This document shows positions 1-6,446 of a stretch of 12,401 nucleotides of DNA, piece after piece. Within the stretch, counting starts at the first letter, position 1. The number at the start of each line of letters is the position of its first letter. Source of the DNA: Spirochaeta sp. (lineage in GTDB: Bacteria > Spirochaetota > Spirochaetia > DSM-27196 > Alkalispirochaetaceae); assembly GCA_027859055.1 (NCBI GenBank), contig JAQIBO010000326.1, positions 1 through 12,401 of the forward strand. The letters run 5' to 3'. A model generated the notes under the pieces. It was not told where the DNA came from and did no database searches. It saw only the letters and a program-made list of their open reading frames with translations. Made by a program: the position numbers and the translations under genes.

Positions 1-156
1 GTCCGGTTCGCCCGGGCGGCGTACCGAATCGCAACAACGGATTTCATCGCCGCGCTGGAGCTTGATCCGGAAAACACAGATATCCTGTACAACCTCGGTA
101 TAAGCTCCCTTGCTGCGGCAACGGGAACACCGCCGCAGATTGTGACAGAGCGCTGA
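1..156 (+). CDS. C-terminal end of a TPR-like protein (partial)
   Basis: An open frame runs in from the left edge and stops at TGA 154-156, giving 51 residues. The middle of the peptide reads ALELDPENTDILYNLG, which has the spacing and residue pattern of a tetratricopeptide repeat helix pair (A..L.LDP.N...LYNLG). TPR repeats mediate protein-protein contacts, so nothing can be said about the specific role. The start lies outside the window. The gene ends 30 bp before acetate kinase on the same strand, so the two may be co-transcribed. The fragment is short, so the TPR call is moderate, although frame and stop are clear. Confidence 0.6.
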   Translation, partial: VRFARAAYRIATTDFIAALELDPENTDILYNLGISSLAAATGTPPQIVTER

Positions 157-186
157 GAACAATACCACCGGCAAAGGAACATCGAT

Positions 187-1416
187 ATGCCGAGACGGAC
201 ACTTCAGGACGGTTGGAAGATACTGGTCATTAACAGCGGCAGCTCGTCGTTGAAATATGAAATTTACGACATGCCGAGCCGGGAAAGCATCGGAAAGGGC
301 GTGGTGGAACGAATCGGTGCGCCCGGGACGGTGTTGAGCCAAAGCGGGTGGAACGGCTCCATGGAGCTGGAACGACCGGCGGAGAACCACAAAGACGCGC
401 TGGGCCTGGTGACTGACGCCCTCACCGATGAGCACAACGGCATTATCGACGCCCTGGAAGAGGTCTCCGGCGTCGGTCATCGGGTGGTCCACGGCGGGGA
501 AAAATACGCCGAGACGGTGGTCATCGACGACGATGTCGTAGCGGCGATTGAGGAAAACATCGAGCTTGCGCCGCTGCACAACCCGGCGAACCTCACCGGT
601 ATTGTAGAGGCGCGTAAGCTGTTCCCCGACCGAACCCAGGTTGCGGTCTTTGATACGGCGTTTCATCAGACGCTGATGCCGGCGGCCTACCTCTACGGGC
701 TGCCGCGGTCGCTCTATGACAAGTACCGTATCAGACGATACGGGTTTCACGGTACGTCGCACCGGTATGTTGCCACCCAGGCGGTGAAATACGCCAAACG
801 CTCGGTGGACAACACCAACGTGATCTCGTGTCATCTGGGGAACGGCGCCTCCATCACGGCGATCCAGGACGGTAAATCGGTCGACACCTCTATGGGCTTC
901 ACCCCGCTTGAAGGGCTCATGATGGGTACCCGCAGCGGTGACATAGACCCGTCGATCATCTTTTACCTTTTGGAACGCGGATATACGGCAGAAGAGCTCA
1001 ACCAGATGCTGAACAAAGAGAGTGGCCTGCTCGGCCTCTCGGAGAAATCCAACGACCTCCGCGATCTGGAAGAGGCGGCTGAGCGCGGTGACCGCAACGC
1101 GATTGAAGCGCTGGACGTGTACGCCTACCGCGTGCGCAAGTACATCGGCTCCTATGCGGCCAACATCGTCAAAGTCGATCTGCTCGTGTTTACCGGGGGA
1201 ATCGGCCAGTACGGAACCCGCATGCGCGAGCGTATCTGTCATCGTCTGGAAAACCTCGGTATCGTCATGGACTACCGCAAGAACCTGGAAAACGGGCCGC
1301 GGGAAGGGATCATATCCAAAGACTATTCACCGACGACGATCATCGTTGAACCCACCAACGAGGAGCTGCAAATCGCGATTGATACCTACGAGCGGTGCTC
1401 CTTCGAAGAAACCTGA
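187..1416 (+). CDS. ackA: Acetate kinase
   Basis: Cytoplasmic enzyme that interconverts acetyl phosphate + ADP and acetate + ATP, the ATP-yielding last step of acetate fermentation. Both family signatures are present: VINSGSSSLKY (residues 14-24) and GFHGTSHRYV (187-196). Residues matching the known catalytic set are N16, R99 in GHRVVHGG, D156 in FDTAFHQ, H188, R249 in GTRSGD, and E392 in PTNEEL. HLGNGAS (216-222) is the phosphate-binding segment. At 409 aa it has normal length. About ten residues precede the usual MKILVINSG start, but no other in-frame start codon exists there, and AAAGGA lies about 9 nt before ATG 187. No phosphotransacetylase gene is adjacent. The stop TGA overlaps the next gene's ATG by one base, implying translational coupling. 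Confidence 0.97.
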   Translation: MPRRTLQDGWKILVINSGSSSLKYEIYDMPSRESIGKGVVERIGAPGTVLSQSGWNGSMELERPAENHKDALGLVTDALTDEHNGIIDALEEVSGVGHRVVHGGEKYAETVVIDDDVVAAIEENIELAPLHNPANLTGIVEARKLFPDRTQVAVFDTAFHQTLMPAAYLYGLPRSLYDKYRIRRYGFHGTSHRYVATQAVKYAKRSVDNTNVISCHLGNGASITAIQDGKSVDTSMGFTPLEGLMMGTRSGDIDPSIIFYLLERGYTAEELNQMLNKESGLLGLSEKSNDLRDLEEAAERGDRNAIEALDVYAYRVRKYIGSYAANIVKVDLLVFTGGIGQYGTRMRERICHRLENLGIVMDYRKNLENGPREGIISKDYSPTTIIVEPTNEELQIAIDTYERCSFEET

Positions 1417-3089
1417 TGTTTTTTTCGACTGCGGACGTTCTCCTCTGGGCGCGGTGCCGCCGCCAGTGGATACGCCACTGTGCACCCGCCGCTCACGACT
1501 TTTCCGAGGCGCATCCGATGCTGCCGCGTCCAGTTCTGCCGACGGAGATGACCGGCGAGGCAAACCTCCGCGAAACTGCGCGGGTCATCGCAGATTCTAT
1601 TGCGCTCCGTGCGCGGGATCCGGCACATCCGTATCCGCTCACCGACGGGCGCCCTGCAGTGGCGATGTTTCCGGTCCTGAGTCGCGAGGCAGAGACGATC
1701 ATCGCATGGGCGGAGGCGACCGCTGAGGCGATCGCCGCCCGCCGGGAGTTTATTCACGGCGTTTTGATCGCCGGAGACTCGGTTGTCCTGGTCGACCACG
1801 GCGTATACCACGCCAGGATTGACGCCTACGAGTTCGCCCTGTACCGCCCGGCAACCGGCGTTCGCGGAATGTACCATACCGAAGCGGCGCTGGTCGCGCG
1901 GGCCGCGGATCTGGCGGCGATCCCGCTTGGCGGGTTGCACCTGTACTATTTGCGTAAAGAGCTTTCCCGTGACGGTGACCCTCCCGGGGACGGAGCAGAG
2001 CTGTACCTCGAAAGCAATCTGCTCAAGCGGGCGCGAAAAGGGCGCCAACGCGTTGACGCCGACCTCGCCGCAATGAAAGCCGCGGTGGTGGCGGAATGGA
2101 CCGTTATATCCACCTACGAGTGCGACCAACGGTGTGAACTGTGCGTCCCGCGCCCCCGGGCCGGGCTGGACCGCTACCATCCCCTGACGCTGCACAAAGG
2201 CGGTGCTCGCGGACGGGAACTTGTTGCGGCGGGGATAACCGACCTGCGGGACGACGCCCTGGACAACGTCCGACTCACCGAGCGTCAACGAATACAAGTG
2301 CAGACTGTTCGCGGTGACTCCGTTCACGTGGACGGGAGGCGGCTCGAGGCGTTCCTCGGCGCCCTCGACTATCCCCTCTGGTATCTGGATTTCGAAGCGT
2401 TTGCGCCCGCGCTTCCGCCGTTCAACGGGTTATCACCGTACGGACATACTCCGGTCGTCGCGTCGGTTCACATCCAGCGCGCGCCGGGAATGGATCTGGA
2501 AGCGCAGTCGTTTGTTGCTGACCCCGGATGCGACCAGCGGCGGGAAATGTACCACTGGCTTTGTGAAACGGTTGGAGAGCAGGGGAGCATTATCGTGTTC
2601 AGCAAGAACTTTGAAACGGCGATGATCCGCCAGCTTTCCCGTACCGCGGAGGATGAGGCCGGTGCGGACGCATTGGTGAAACGGATCGTGGATCTGCTCG
2701 ACCCCTTCGCCGAGTTCTGGGTGTACCACCCGGAGCAGCGCGGAAAAGTGTCGCTCAAGCGTCTGTTGCCGGTGTATACGCGACATGCGGGGTACCGGGA
2801 ATCGCCGGTCAGGGATGGCATGCACGCCAATCTCGGCTACATGCGTCTGTACGACCGCGCGGTGGCGGAGCCGCCCACCGGGCAGACATGGCGGCGTTCG
2901 GCGGCCGCCGCGGCGGCAGAGGGCGTCAACACCGTACTGGACACCGTGGGACCCACGCCGTCCGCCTACCTTCCAACCACCGAAGAAATCCTGCGCTACT
3001 GTGCCGTCGACACGGTGGCGATGCACTACCTGGTAGAGGAGCTTCGAGAGCTCCTGAGCGCTGCGGAAGACGCCGCTCCATCCGCATAA
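1416..3089 (+). CDS. DUF2779-family protein, predicted DEDDy exonuclease with a degenerate PD-(D/E)XK-like N-terminus
   Basis: Predicted two-part nuclease of 557 aa; its biological role is unknown. The C-terminal half carries a DEDDy exonuclease pattern: D325 and E327 in YLDFEAF (exo I), SKNFETAMI followed by D426 in RIVDLLDPF (exo II region), and Y528-x3-D532 in RYCAVDT (exo III). Four cysteines, C14 in WARCRRQW plus C236, C240 and C243 in ECDQRCELC, resemble the split cluster of Cas4/AddB-like nucleases and may hold an Fe-S cluster or zinc. The N-terminal PD-(D/E)XK core looks decayed: D136 in ARIDAYEF is present, but where an EVK triad is expected the protein reads LYR. I chose ATG 1416, inside the ackA stop (TGATG), over the GTG at 1395 because MFFSTADVLLWARC fits the family start. 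It ends 12 bp from the convergent acyl-CoA synthetase gene. The family call is from memory of the motifs. Confidence 0.8.
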   Translation: MFFSTADVLLWARCRRQWIRHCAPAAHDFSEAHPMLPRPVLPTEMTGEANLRETARVIADSIALRARDPAHPYPLTDGRPAVAMFPVLSREAETIIAWAEATAEAIAARREFIHGVLIAGDSVVLVDHGVYHARIDAYEFALYRPATGVRGMYHTEAALVARAADLAAIPLGGLHLYYLRKELSRDGDPPGDGAELYLESNLLKRARKGRQRVDADLAAMKAAVVAEWTVISTYECDQRCELCVPRPRAGLDRYHPLTLHKGGARGRELVAAGITDLRDDALDNVRLTERQRIQVQTVRGDSVHVDGRRLEAFLGALDYPLWYLDFEAFAPALPPFNGLSPYGHTPVVASVHIQRAPGMDLEAQSFVADPGCDQRREMYHWLCETVGEQGSIIVFSKNFETAMIRQLSRTAEDEAGADALVKRIVDLLDPFAEFWVYHPEQRGKVSLKRLLPVYTRHAGYRESPVRDGMHANLGYMRLYDRAVAEPPTGQTWRRSAAAAAAEGVNTVLDTVGPTPSAYLPTTEEILRYCAVDTVAMHYLVEELRELLSAAEDAAPSA

Positions 3090-3101
3090 ACCTGTCGGAG
3101 G

Positions 3102-5003
3102 CTACGTGAACAGCTGGGCGATCTGCGTCTTGTAGCGCGCGTCTATAACGTGCCGTTTTATCTCCTGCTTTGCCGAGAGCTCTTCTCCCACGGTGAAGTC
3201 AGTTGGGAGAATCTGGAACCGGTAGATCTGCTCAAACGATTTGAACCCGTTCTGGGCGTTGACGATCCCCGAGATCACCTGATTGTACATCGACCGTACT
3301 TTCGGGTCTTCCACCAGCTCTTCCCGCGATGCCGCCGTTACCCGTTCGGTTTCCGTCCACGCATCGAGGGCTTCAAAATCGGGGACGATGAGCGCTCCGA
3401 GAAATTTCTGATCCTGCCCGAGCACCACCGCCTGAGCGATAAACTCAGACGCCCGCAGACGTTCCTCAATCGGGGCCGGCTCTATATTTTCCCCGCCAAG
3501 GAGGACAACGGTGTCCTTGGCTCGACCGGTGATCTTGAGCTCGTTGTCCCACGTCAGCATGCCGAGATCCCCGGTATCGAGCCAGCCGTTGGAGGAGATA
3601 ATCTGCTCGGTCAGGTCCGGACGCTTGTAATACCCCGTCATGATCTGAGGACCCCGCGCGTGGACCACTCCCTGCTCACCCGGGCCCAGGACGGTACCGT
3701 CTTCACCGACGATTCGGATTTCCGTGCCGGGAAAGACCGGCCCGACCGTACCCGGAACGGGATGGTTCTGGGCGCGAACACCGAGTACCGGCGCGGTCTC
3801 CGTCAGGCCGTACCCTTCAAGAAGCAGGATACCCGCCGCCGAGAAAAAGCGGTCGACATGCTGCGGCAGGGCGCCCCCGCCGGATATTCCCGCCTTGAAA
3901 CGGCCGCCTAAGCGTGCCTGGATCTTTCGAAACACCAGGGCGTCACCGAGCAATTTGAAGGGTGTCAACAGAAGCAGGGGAACCGCCGCGAGGGCGCTGT
4001 CGAGGATACGGACGCGTTTGTGAAAGCGGGGCAGTCGACCGGTGAACATGTCGCGCAAGGAGGCCCAGCTGCCGCCGACACGGACAAAAAAGGCGAAGAG
4101 CGCCTGACTGACGGCACTCTGCTTCTTGATATTGCGATAGATTCCGGCGCGAATCGCCTCCCAGATTCGCGGCACGCTGGCCATCCAGGTGGGCCGCACT
4201 TTCTGAAAGTCCTCAAGCATGATCTTTCCAATCGGCTTGGAGTAGGCGAGAGCCGATCCACGCCCCATCGCCACGTATTGCATGATGCGCTCAAACGAAT
4301 GCCACACAGGGAGGACACACAGCCAGATATTCTCGGGGCCGACATCAATAAGCTGTGGTACGTTCTCCACCTGGTGCAGAAAGTTCCGGTGAGTGAGCAT
4401 AACTCCCTTCGGTTCGCCGGTGGTCCCGGAGGTGAAAATGATCGTCGCAACATCGTGCTCGTTCCCCTGGTCCCGTTCCCGTTCGATCCGTTCCGGATCT
4501 TCCTCCATCGCACGCGCGCCGGCGGTCAGAACCTCGCTGTAATTCATGATAGTGACGGATTTGGGCACTTCCGTGGATGGCGTGTAGCTGTCATCAAGCT
4601 GGATGAGATACCGCATAGCCGGGAGATCTTTTGCAAGCGCGCGCACCTTCTGCAGTTGCGTATCGTTTTCAACGATGATTATCGCCGCCTCGGTAACGCT
4701 GAGAATGAACTGGAGCTCGCCGTTGGTCGCGTCATTGCCGCGGGGTACATCCACCGCGCCAATCGTCATCGTGGCCAGGTCGGCGACAAACCACTCCGCG
4801 CGGTTCTCCGAGATAAGTCCGATATGACCACCGCGCGTTGCGCCGATCGTCTGTAACCCCGCTGCAAACCGATCGACGGTGATGCGAAGTTCCTGCCACG
4901 ATCGCGGGTGAAAGACGCCGGCATCGTCTTTCACGAGCTGCGCGGTGTTGTCGGGATACTGGTGTGCGATGTTCTGCACGAGTTGGGGAATTGTCATACT
5001 CAT
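3102..5003 (-). CDS. Long-chain acyl-CoA synthetase (AMP-forming), FAA1/FadD15-like
   Basis: Activates a fatty acid to acyl-CoA through an acyl-AMP intermediate, at the membrane or in the cytoplasm. This ANL-superfamily enzyme shows the ATP-binding loop FTSGTTGEPKG (190-200), GYGLTET (397-403), GWLDTGD (473-479), the hinge KITGRAKD (490-497) and LLGGENIEPAPIE just after it. Its 633 aa and the long insert between the core motifs match the FAA1-type long-chain branch rather than short-chain ligases. The usual C-terminal lysine motif (like LTPTLKVKR) reads LSAKQEIKRH, so the acyl-transfer lysine is probably one of these. I chose ATG 5003 (MSMTIPQLVQ). A TTG-initiated extension to 5066 would run through the promoter and into the terminator of the upstream gene. 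There is no Shine-Dalgarno sequence; a -10 box lies 7 nt before the ATG. Exact substrate chain length cannot be told. Confidence 0.92.
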   Translation of the reverse strand: MSMTIPQLVQNIAHQYPDNTAQLVKDDAGVFHPRSWQELRITVDRFAAGLQTIGATRGGHIGLISENRAEWFVADLATMTIGAVDVPRGNDATNGELQFILSVTEAAIIIVENDTQLQKVRALAKDLPAMRYLIQLDDSYTPSTEVPKSVTIMNYSEVLTAGARAMEEDPERIERERDQGNEHDVATIIFTSGTTGEPKGVMLTHRNFLHQVENVPQLIDVGPENIWLCVLPVWHSFERIMQYVAMGRGSALAYSKPIGKIMLEDFQKVRPTWMASVPRIWEAIRAGIYRNIKKQSAVSQALFAFFVRVGGSWASLRDMFTGRLPRFHKRVRILDSALAAVPLLLLTPFKLLGDALVFRKIQARLGGRFKAGISGGGALPQHVDRFFSAAGILLLEGYGLTETAPVLGVRAQNHPVPGTVGPVFPGTEIRIVGEDGTVLGPGEQGVVHARGPQIMTGYYKRPDLTEQIISSNGWLDTGDLGMLTWDNELKITGRAKDTVVLLGGENIEPAPIEERLRASEFIAQAVVLGQDQKFLGALIVPDFEALDAWTETERVTAASREELVEDPKVRSMYNQVISGIVNAQNGFKSFEQIYRFQILPTDFTVGEELSAKQEIKRHVIDARYKTQIAQLFT

Positions 5004-5010
5004 GTGGGGG

Positions 5011-5041
5011 ATTGTACCACAGGAACGCTCGTAGCTGCGAA
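5011..5041 (-). promoter_or_regulatory. Candidate extended -10 promoter for the acyl-CoA synthetase gene, predicting a leaderless mRNA
   Basis: Read on the minus strand, TGGTACAAT (5019-5011) is an extended -10 element (TGn plus 5/6 match to TATAAT). It is followed by CCCCCAC and then the ATG. The -10 to ATG gap is 7 nt, which would put the transcription start on or beside the A of the start codon. The only -35-like hexamer is TTCGCA at 5041-5036 (4/6) with a long 19 bp spacer, so the promoter would lean on the extended -10. Confidence 0.55.
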
Positions 5042-5067
5042 GAAATGACCCGGGAAAACGCAGCAAT

Positions 5068-5096
5068 AAAAAAGGCCGGGTGCACGCACCCGGCCC
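5068..5096 (-). terminator. Rho-independent terminator of the secreted-protein gene
   Basis: A perfect inverted repeat has arms GGCCGGGTGC (5074-5083) and GCACCCGGCC (5086-5095) with AC between. This gives a stem of about 9 bp with a 4-nt loop. On the minus strand it is followed by TTTTTT (5073-5068), the classic U-tract. It lies about 40 nt beyond the stop of the 5135-5920 gene and before the acyl-CoA synthetase promoter, so it separates two tandem units. The plus-strand side has no U-tract, so it works for the minus strand only. Confidence 0.92.
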
Positions 5097-5134
5097 ATCT
5101 TTGGAACAACAGAGAATTACTCCGTGTCGTCGGC

Positions 5135-5920
5135 TCAGTCTACCGTGAAGTAGTTGTAGCTTGCCGCGAGACTGTTTGTCCGCAGAGAGACGTAGTTACC
5201 AGCGAGTACGCTGGGATCCACGTTGAAGTAGAAGCGGACGGGAGCGGTCGGGTCGAGTACGCCGATACGCCCGGTACGCGTATTCACCCGGATATTCACC
5301 GGAACTTCCTCGTTGAGGTAGCGTCCGAGATCGTCAATGGAGAGATCCACACCCCACGCGCGCAGTGCCCCGAGAATGTCAATGCTCACGTAGTCGTCCA
5401 CGGTGACCCGGCTGATGGCGGGATCGCGTCTGATAGCGGAATCACGAGCCAGTGTCATTGCGGTGTTGCTGGTGCTCTCGTAGACCTGGGCGCGGAACCC
5501 GTAGTGTTCCGGACTGTTGCGCCGCGTCGCCGGGCGCGTATCCAGGTTGAGCCACAGCAAATAGCTTTCACCGGCACCCCAGGACGCTCGTCCAAGAGCG
5601 GGGTTTTCCACCCCGAGGTGGATCCCGAAACCGGCGTGATATATGCCGTTCTCGAAGTCTTCCATGCTCTTGTAACCACCGTCGACGTAGCGGATCGTGA
5701 ACTCGAGTTCGTATTCGCCACTCTGGCGAACGCGACGATCGATGCGTGCGAGGACGCTGTCCGCATCTTGTTGTACCAGGCGGCCACCCCGAACGACCCA
5801 GTCGCCGTCACCGACTTCCCAGTTGCGCATTGACGAAAAGCTATCGTCCACGTTTTGAGCCACTGCCACCATTGAAACAGCGAGCAGTAGAACCCCTACA
5901 GTAAGGGCGAACTTCTTCAT
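5135..5920 (-). CDS. Secreted/periplasmic protein of unknown function, probable beta-sandwich
   Basis: Not recognised as a named family. The 261-aa product begins MKKFALTVGVLLLAVSMVAVAQ, a clear Sec signal peptide: KK, a hydrophobic core, then AVA before Q22 as a likely signal peptidase I site. There is no lipobox cysteine. The mature part opens with an aromatic, glycine-rich pattern (WEVGDGDWVVRGGRLVQ, about 34-50) like the first strands of LamG/GH16/DUF1080-type concanavalin-like folds, followed by alternating strand-like segments to the C-terminus. No catalytic motif is visible. Export and a single-domain beta-sandwich suggest a cell-surface or periplasmic binding or structural role. The gene has its own promoter region, a strong Shine-Dalgarno sequence and its own terminator, so it is a monocistronic unit and could be well expressed. 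A flagellar sheath protein (FlaA) was considered but not supported. Confidence 0.85.
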   Translation of the reverse strand: MKKFALTVGVLLLAVSMVAVAQNVDDSFSSMRNWEVGDGDWVVRGGRLVQQDADSVLARIDRRVRQSGEYELEFTIRYVDGGYKSMEDFENGIYHAGFGIHLGVENPALGRASWGAGESYLLWLNLDTRPATRRNSPEHYGFRAQVYESTSNTAMTLARDSAIRRDPAISRVTVDDYVSIDILGALRAWGVDLSIDDLGRYLNEEVPVNIRVNTRTGRIGVLDPTAPVRFYFNVDPSVLAGNYVSLRTNSLAASYNYFTVD

Positions 5921-5925
5921 AAGAT

Positions 5926-5931
5926 CCTCCT
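5926..5931 (-). promoter_or_regulatory. Strong Shine-Dalgarno site of the secreted-protein gene
   Basis: The minus strand reads AGGAGG followed by ATCTT and then ATG (5920-5918), a full consensus ribosome-binding site with a 5-nt gap. It fixes the start of the secreted protein. It stands out because the other unit-leading genes in the window have no such site. Confidence 0.9.
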
Positions 5932-5946
5932 GACGAAAAGTTGACT

Positions 5947-5960
5947 GGCAGTTACCTGCC
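5947..5960. repeat. Short inverted repeat in the 5' leader of the secreted-protein gene
   Basis: GGCAG and CTGCC (5 bp arms, perfect) flank TTAC. It would lie in the predicted untranslated leader, upstream of the Shine-Dalgarno site, where it could form a small hairpin in the mRNA or be a protein-binding site. The arms are short, so chance is possible. Confidence 0.3.
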
Positions 5961-5979
5961 TATCGTAGTTTGTCCCCTA

Positions 5980-6008
5980 ATGATAATGCTGTTTTCGGTG
6001 GGACACAA
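5980..6008 (-). promoter_or_regulatory. Candidate promoter of the secreted-protein gene
   Basis: On the minus strand TTGTGT (6008-6003, 3/6 to TTGACA) is separated by 17 bp from TATCAT (5985-5980, 5/6 to TATAAT). Transcription would start near 5972 and give a leader of roughly 50 nt carrying the AGGAGG site. The spacer and -35 overlap the inverted repeat at 5993-6014. The match is fair, not decisive. Confidence 0.45.
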
Positions 6009-6039
6009 CCGAAATTCTCGGTAAATTATTCGACCGAAA
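5993..6039. repeat. Pair of inverted repeats in the divergent AT-rich control region
   Basis: Repeat one is perfect: TTTCGGT (5993-5999) and ACCGAAA (6008-6014) with an 8-nt centre. Repeat two is looser: TCGGT (6018-6022) and ACCGA (6033-6037), and ACCGAAA recurs at 6033-6039, exactly 25 bp after the first copy. The whole of 5921-6125 is AT-rich compared with the flanking genes and holds the divergent promoters of the secreted-protein gene and yhbY. An operator for a dimeric regulator is a reasonable reading. No known regulator's consensus was recognised. Confidence 0.5.
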
Positions 6040-6088
6040 TGTTAAAAATTGATCAAATGAAACCGAACACACATAGACTCAAACCACG

Positions 6089-6118
6089 TGGACGTATTTT
6101 GGTTACAGAGTGTACGAT
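6089..6118 (+). promoter_or_regulatory. Candidate promoter of yhbY, predicting a leaderless mRNA
   Basis: TGGACG (6089-6094, 4/6 to TTGACA), an 18 bp spacer, then TACGAT (6113-6118, 4/6 to TATAAT). The -10 is followed by AGAAGCA (7 nt) and ATG 6126. This is the weakest of the four start-proximal promoters in sequence match, but it has the same geometry and there is no convincing Shine-Dalgarno sequence. Confidence 0.4.
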
Positions 6119-6125
6119 AGAAGCA

Positions 6126-6446
6126 ATGGACACAGATCAGAAACTACAAGGATACCAACGGGCGGCGTTATTGCGGAGCGCTCACCACCTGCGACCGGTG
6201 GCATCGGTCGGACGGAACGGATTGACCGTGGAATTGCGGGAACATATCGACCGGGAACTCACCCAACATGAGTTGATCAAAATTCGGTTTGTAAACTTCA
6301 AGTCCGAGACGCGGGAGTTGACGGAGCAGATCGGAAGCGAACTCGGGGCGCAGATCGTCGCGACGGTGGGGCATACGGCAGTCCTGTTTCGTCGCAATCC
6401 CGATCCGGAACAGCAACGGGTGAGTGTGCCCGTGCGGGAGGCGTGA
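6126..6446 (+). CDS. yhbY: YhbY-family (CRM domain) RNA-binding protein
   Basis: Small cytoplasmic protein (106 aa) of the CRS1/YhbY family, a KH-like RNA-binding fold associated with the large ribosomal subunit. The family pattern is complete: L-x-x-x-A-H-H-L-x-P near residues 15-24, the GRNG loop (29-32) after the VASV strand, then HELIKIRF (48-55), and a final ATVGHTAVLFRR strand. It has normal length for the single-domain bacterial form. The frame is open back to a TTG at 5970, with ATGs at 6039 and 6057, but those codons lie in the AT-rich control region and encode nothing family-like. ATG 6126 gives the standard N-terminus. Its stop overlaps the next gene's start, so it heads an operon with Fe-ADH and the PfkB kinase. 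Confidence 0.93.
   Translation: MDTDQKLQGYQRAALLRSAHHLRPVASVGRNGLTVELREHIDRELTQHELIKIRFVNFKSETRELTEQIGSELGAQIVATVGHTAVLFRRNPDPEQQRVSVPVREA

Noticed and set aside
139..175. Possible separate promoter for ackA between the TPR-like gene and ackA.
   Set aside because: The TTGTGA near 140 has no -10 box at suitable spacing. The 30-bp gap and the Shine-Dalgarno sequence before ATG 187 fit an internal operon cistron.
1416..3089. DUF2779 gene considered as part of a new defence system or as a Cas4.
   Set aside because: It has no helicase, ATPase, cas gene or repeat array beside it. Its neighbours are ackA and an acyl-CoA synthetase, and the DEDDy half is not found in Cas4.
5004..5066. TTG-initiated 21-residue N-terminal extension of the acyl-CoA synthetase.
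   Set aside because: It would begin beside the terminator's U-tract and read through the extended -10 promoter. The extra residues have no family similarity, and ATG 5003 gives the standard start.
5135..5920. Identification of the secreted protein as flagellar filament outer-layer protein FlaA.
   Set aside because: Size and signal peptide are compatible, but I cannot point to FlaA-specific sequence. The opening pattern is equally like generic concanavalin-like folds.
5970..6125. TTG-initiated 52-codon extension of YhbY.
   Set aside because: It covers the AT-rich control region with the dyads and the yhbY promoter. YhbY proteins start close to the residue encoded at ATG 6126.
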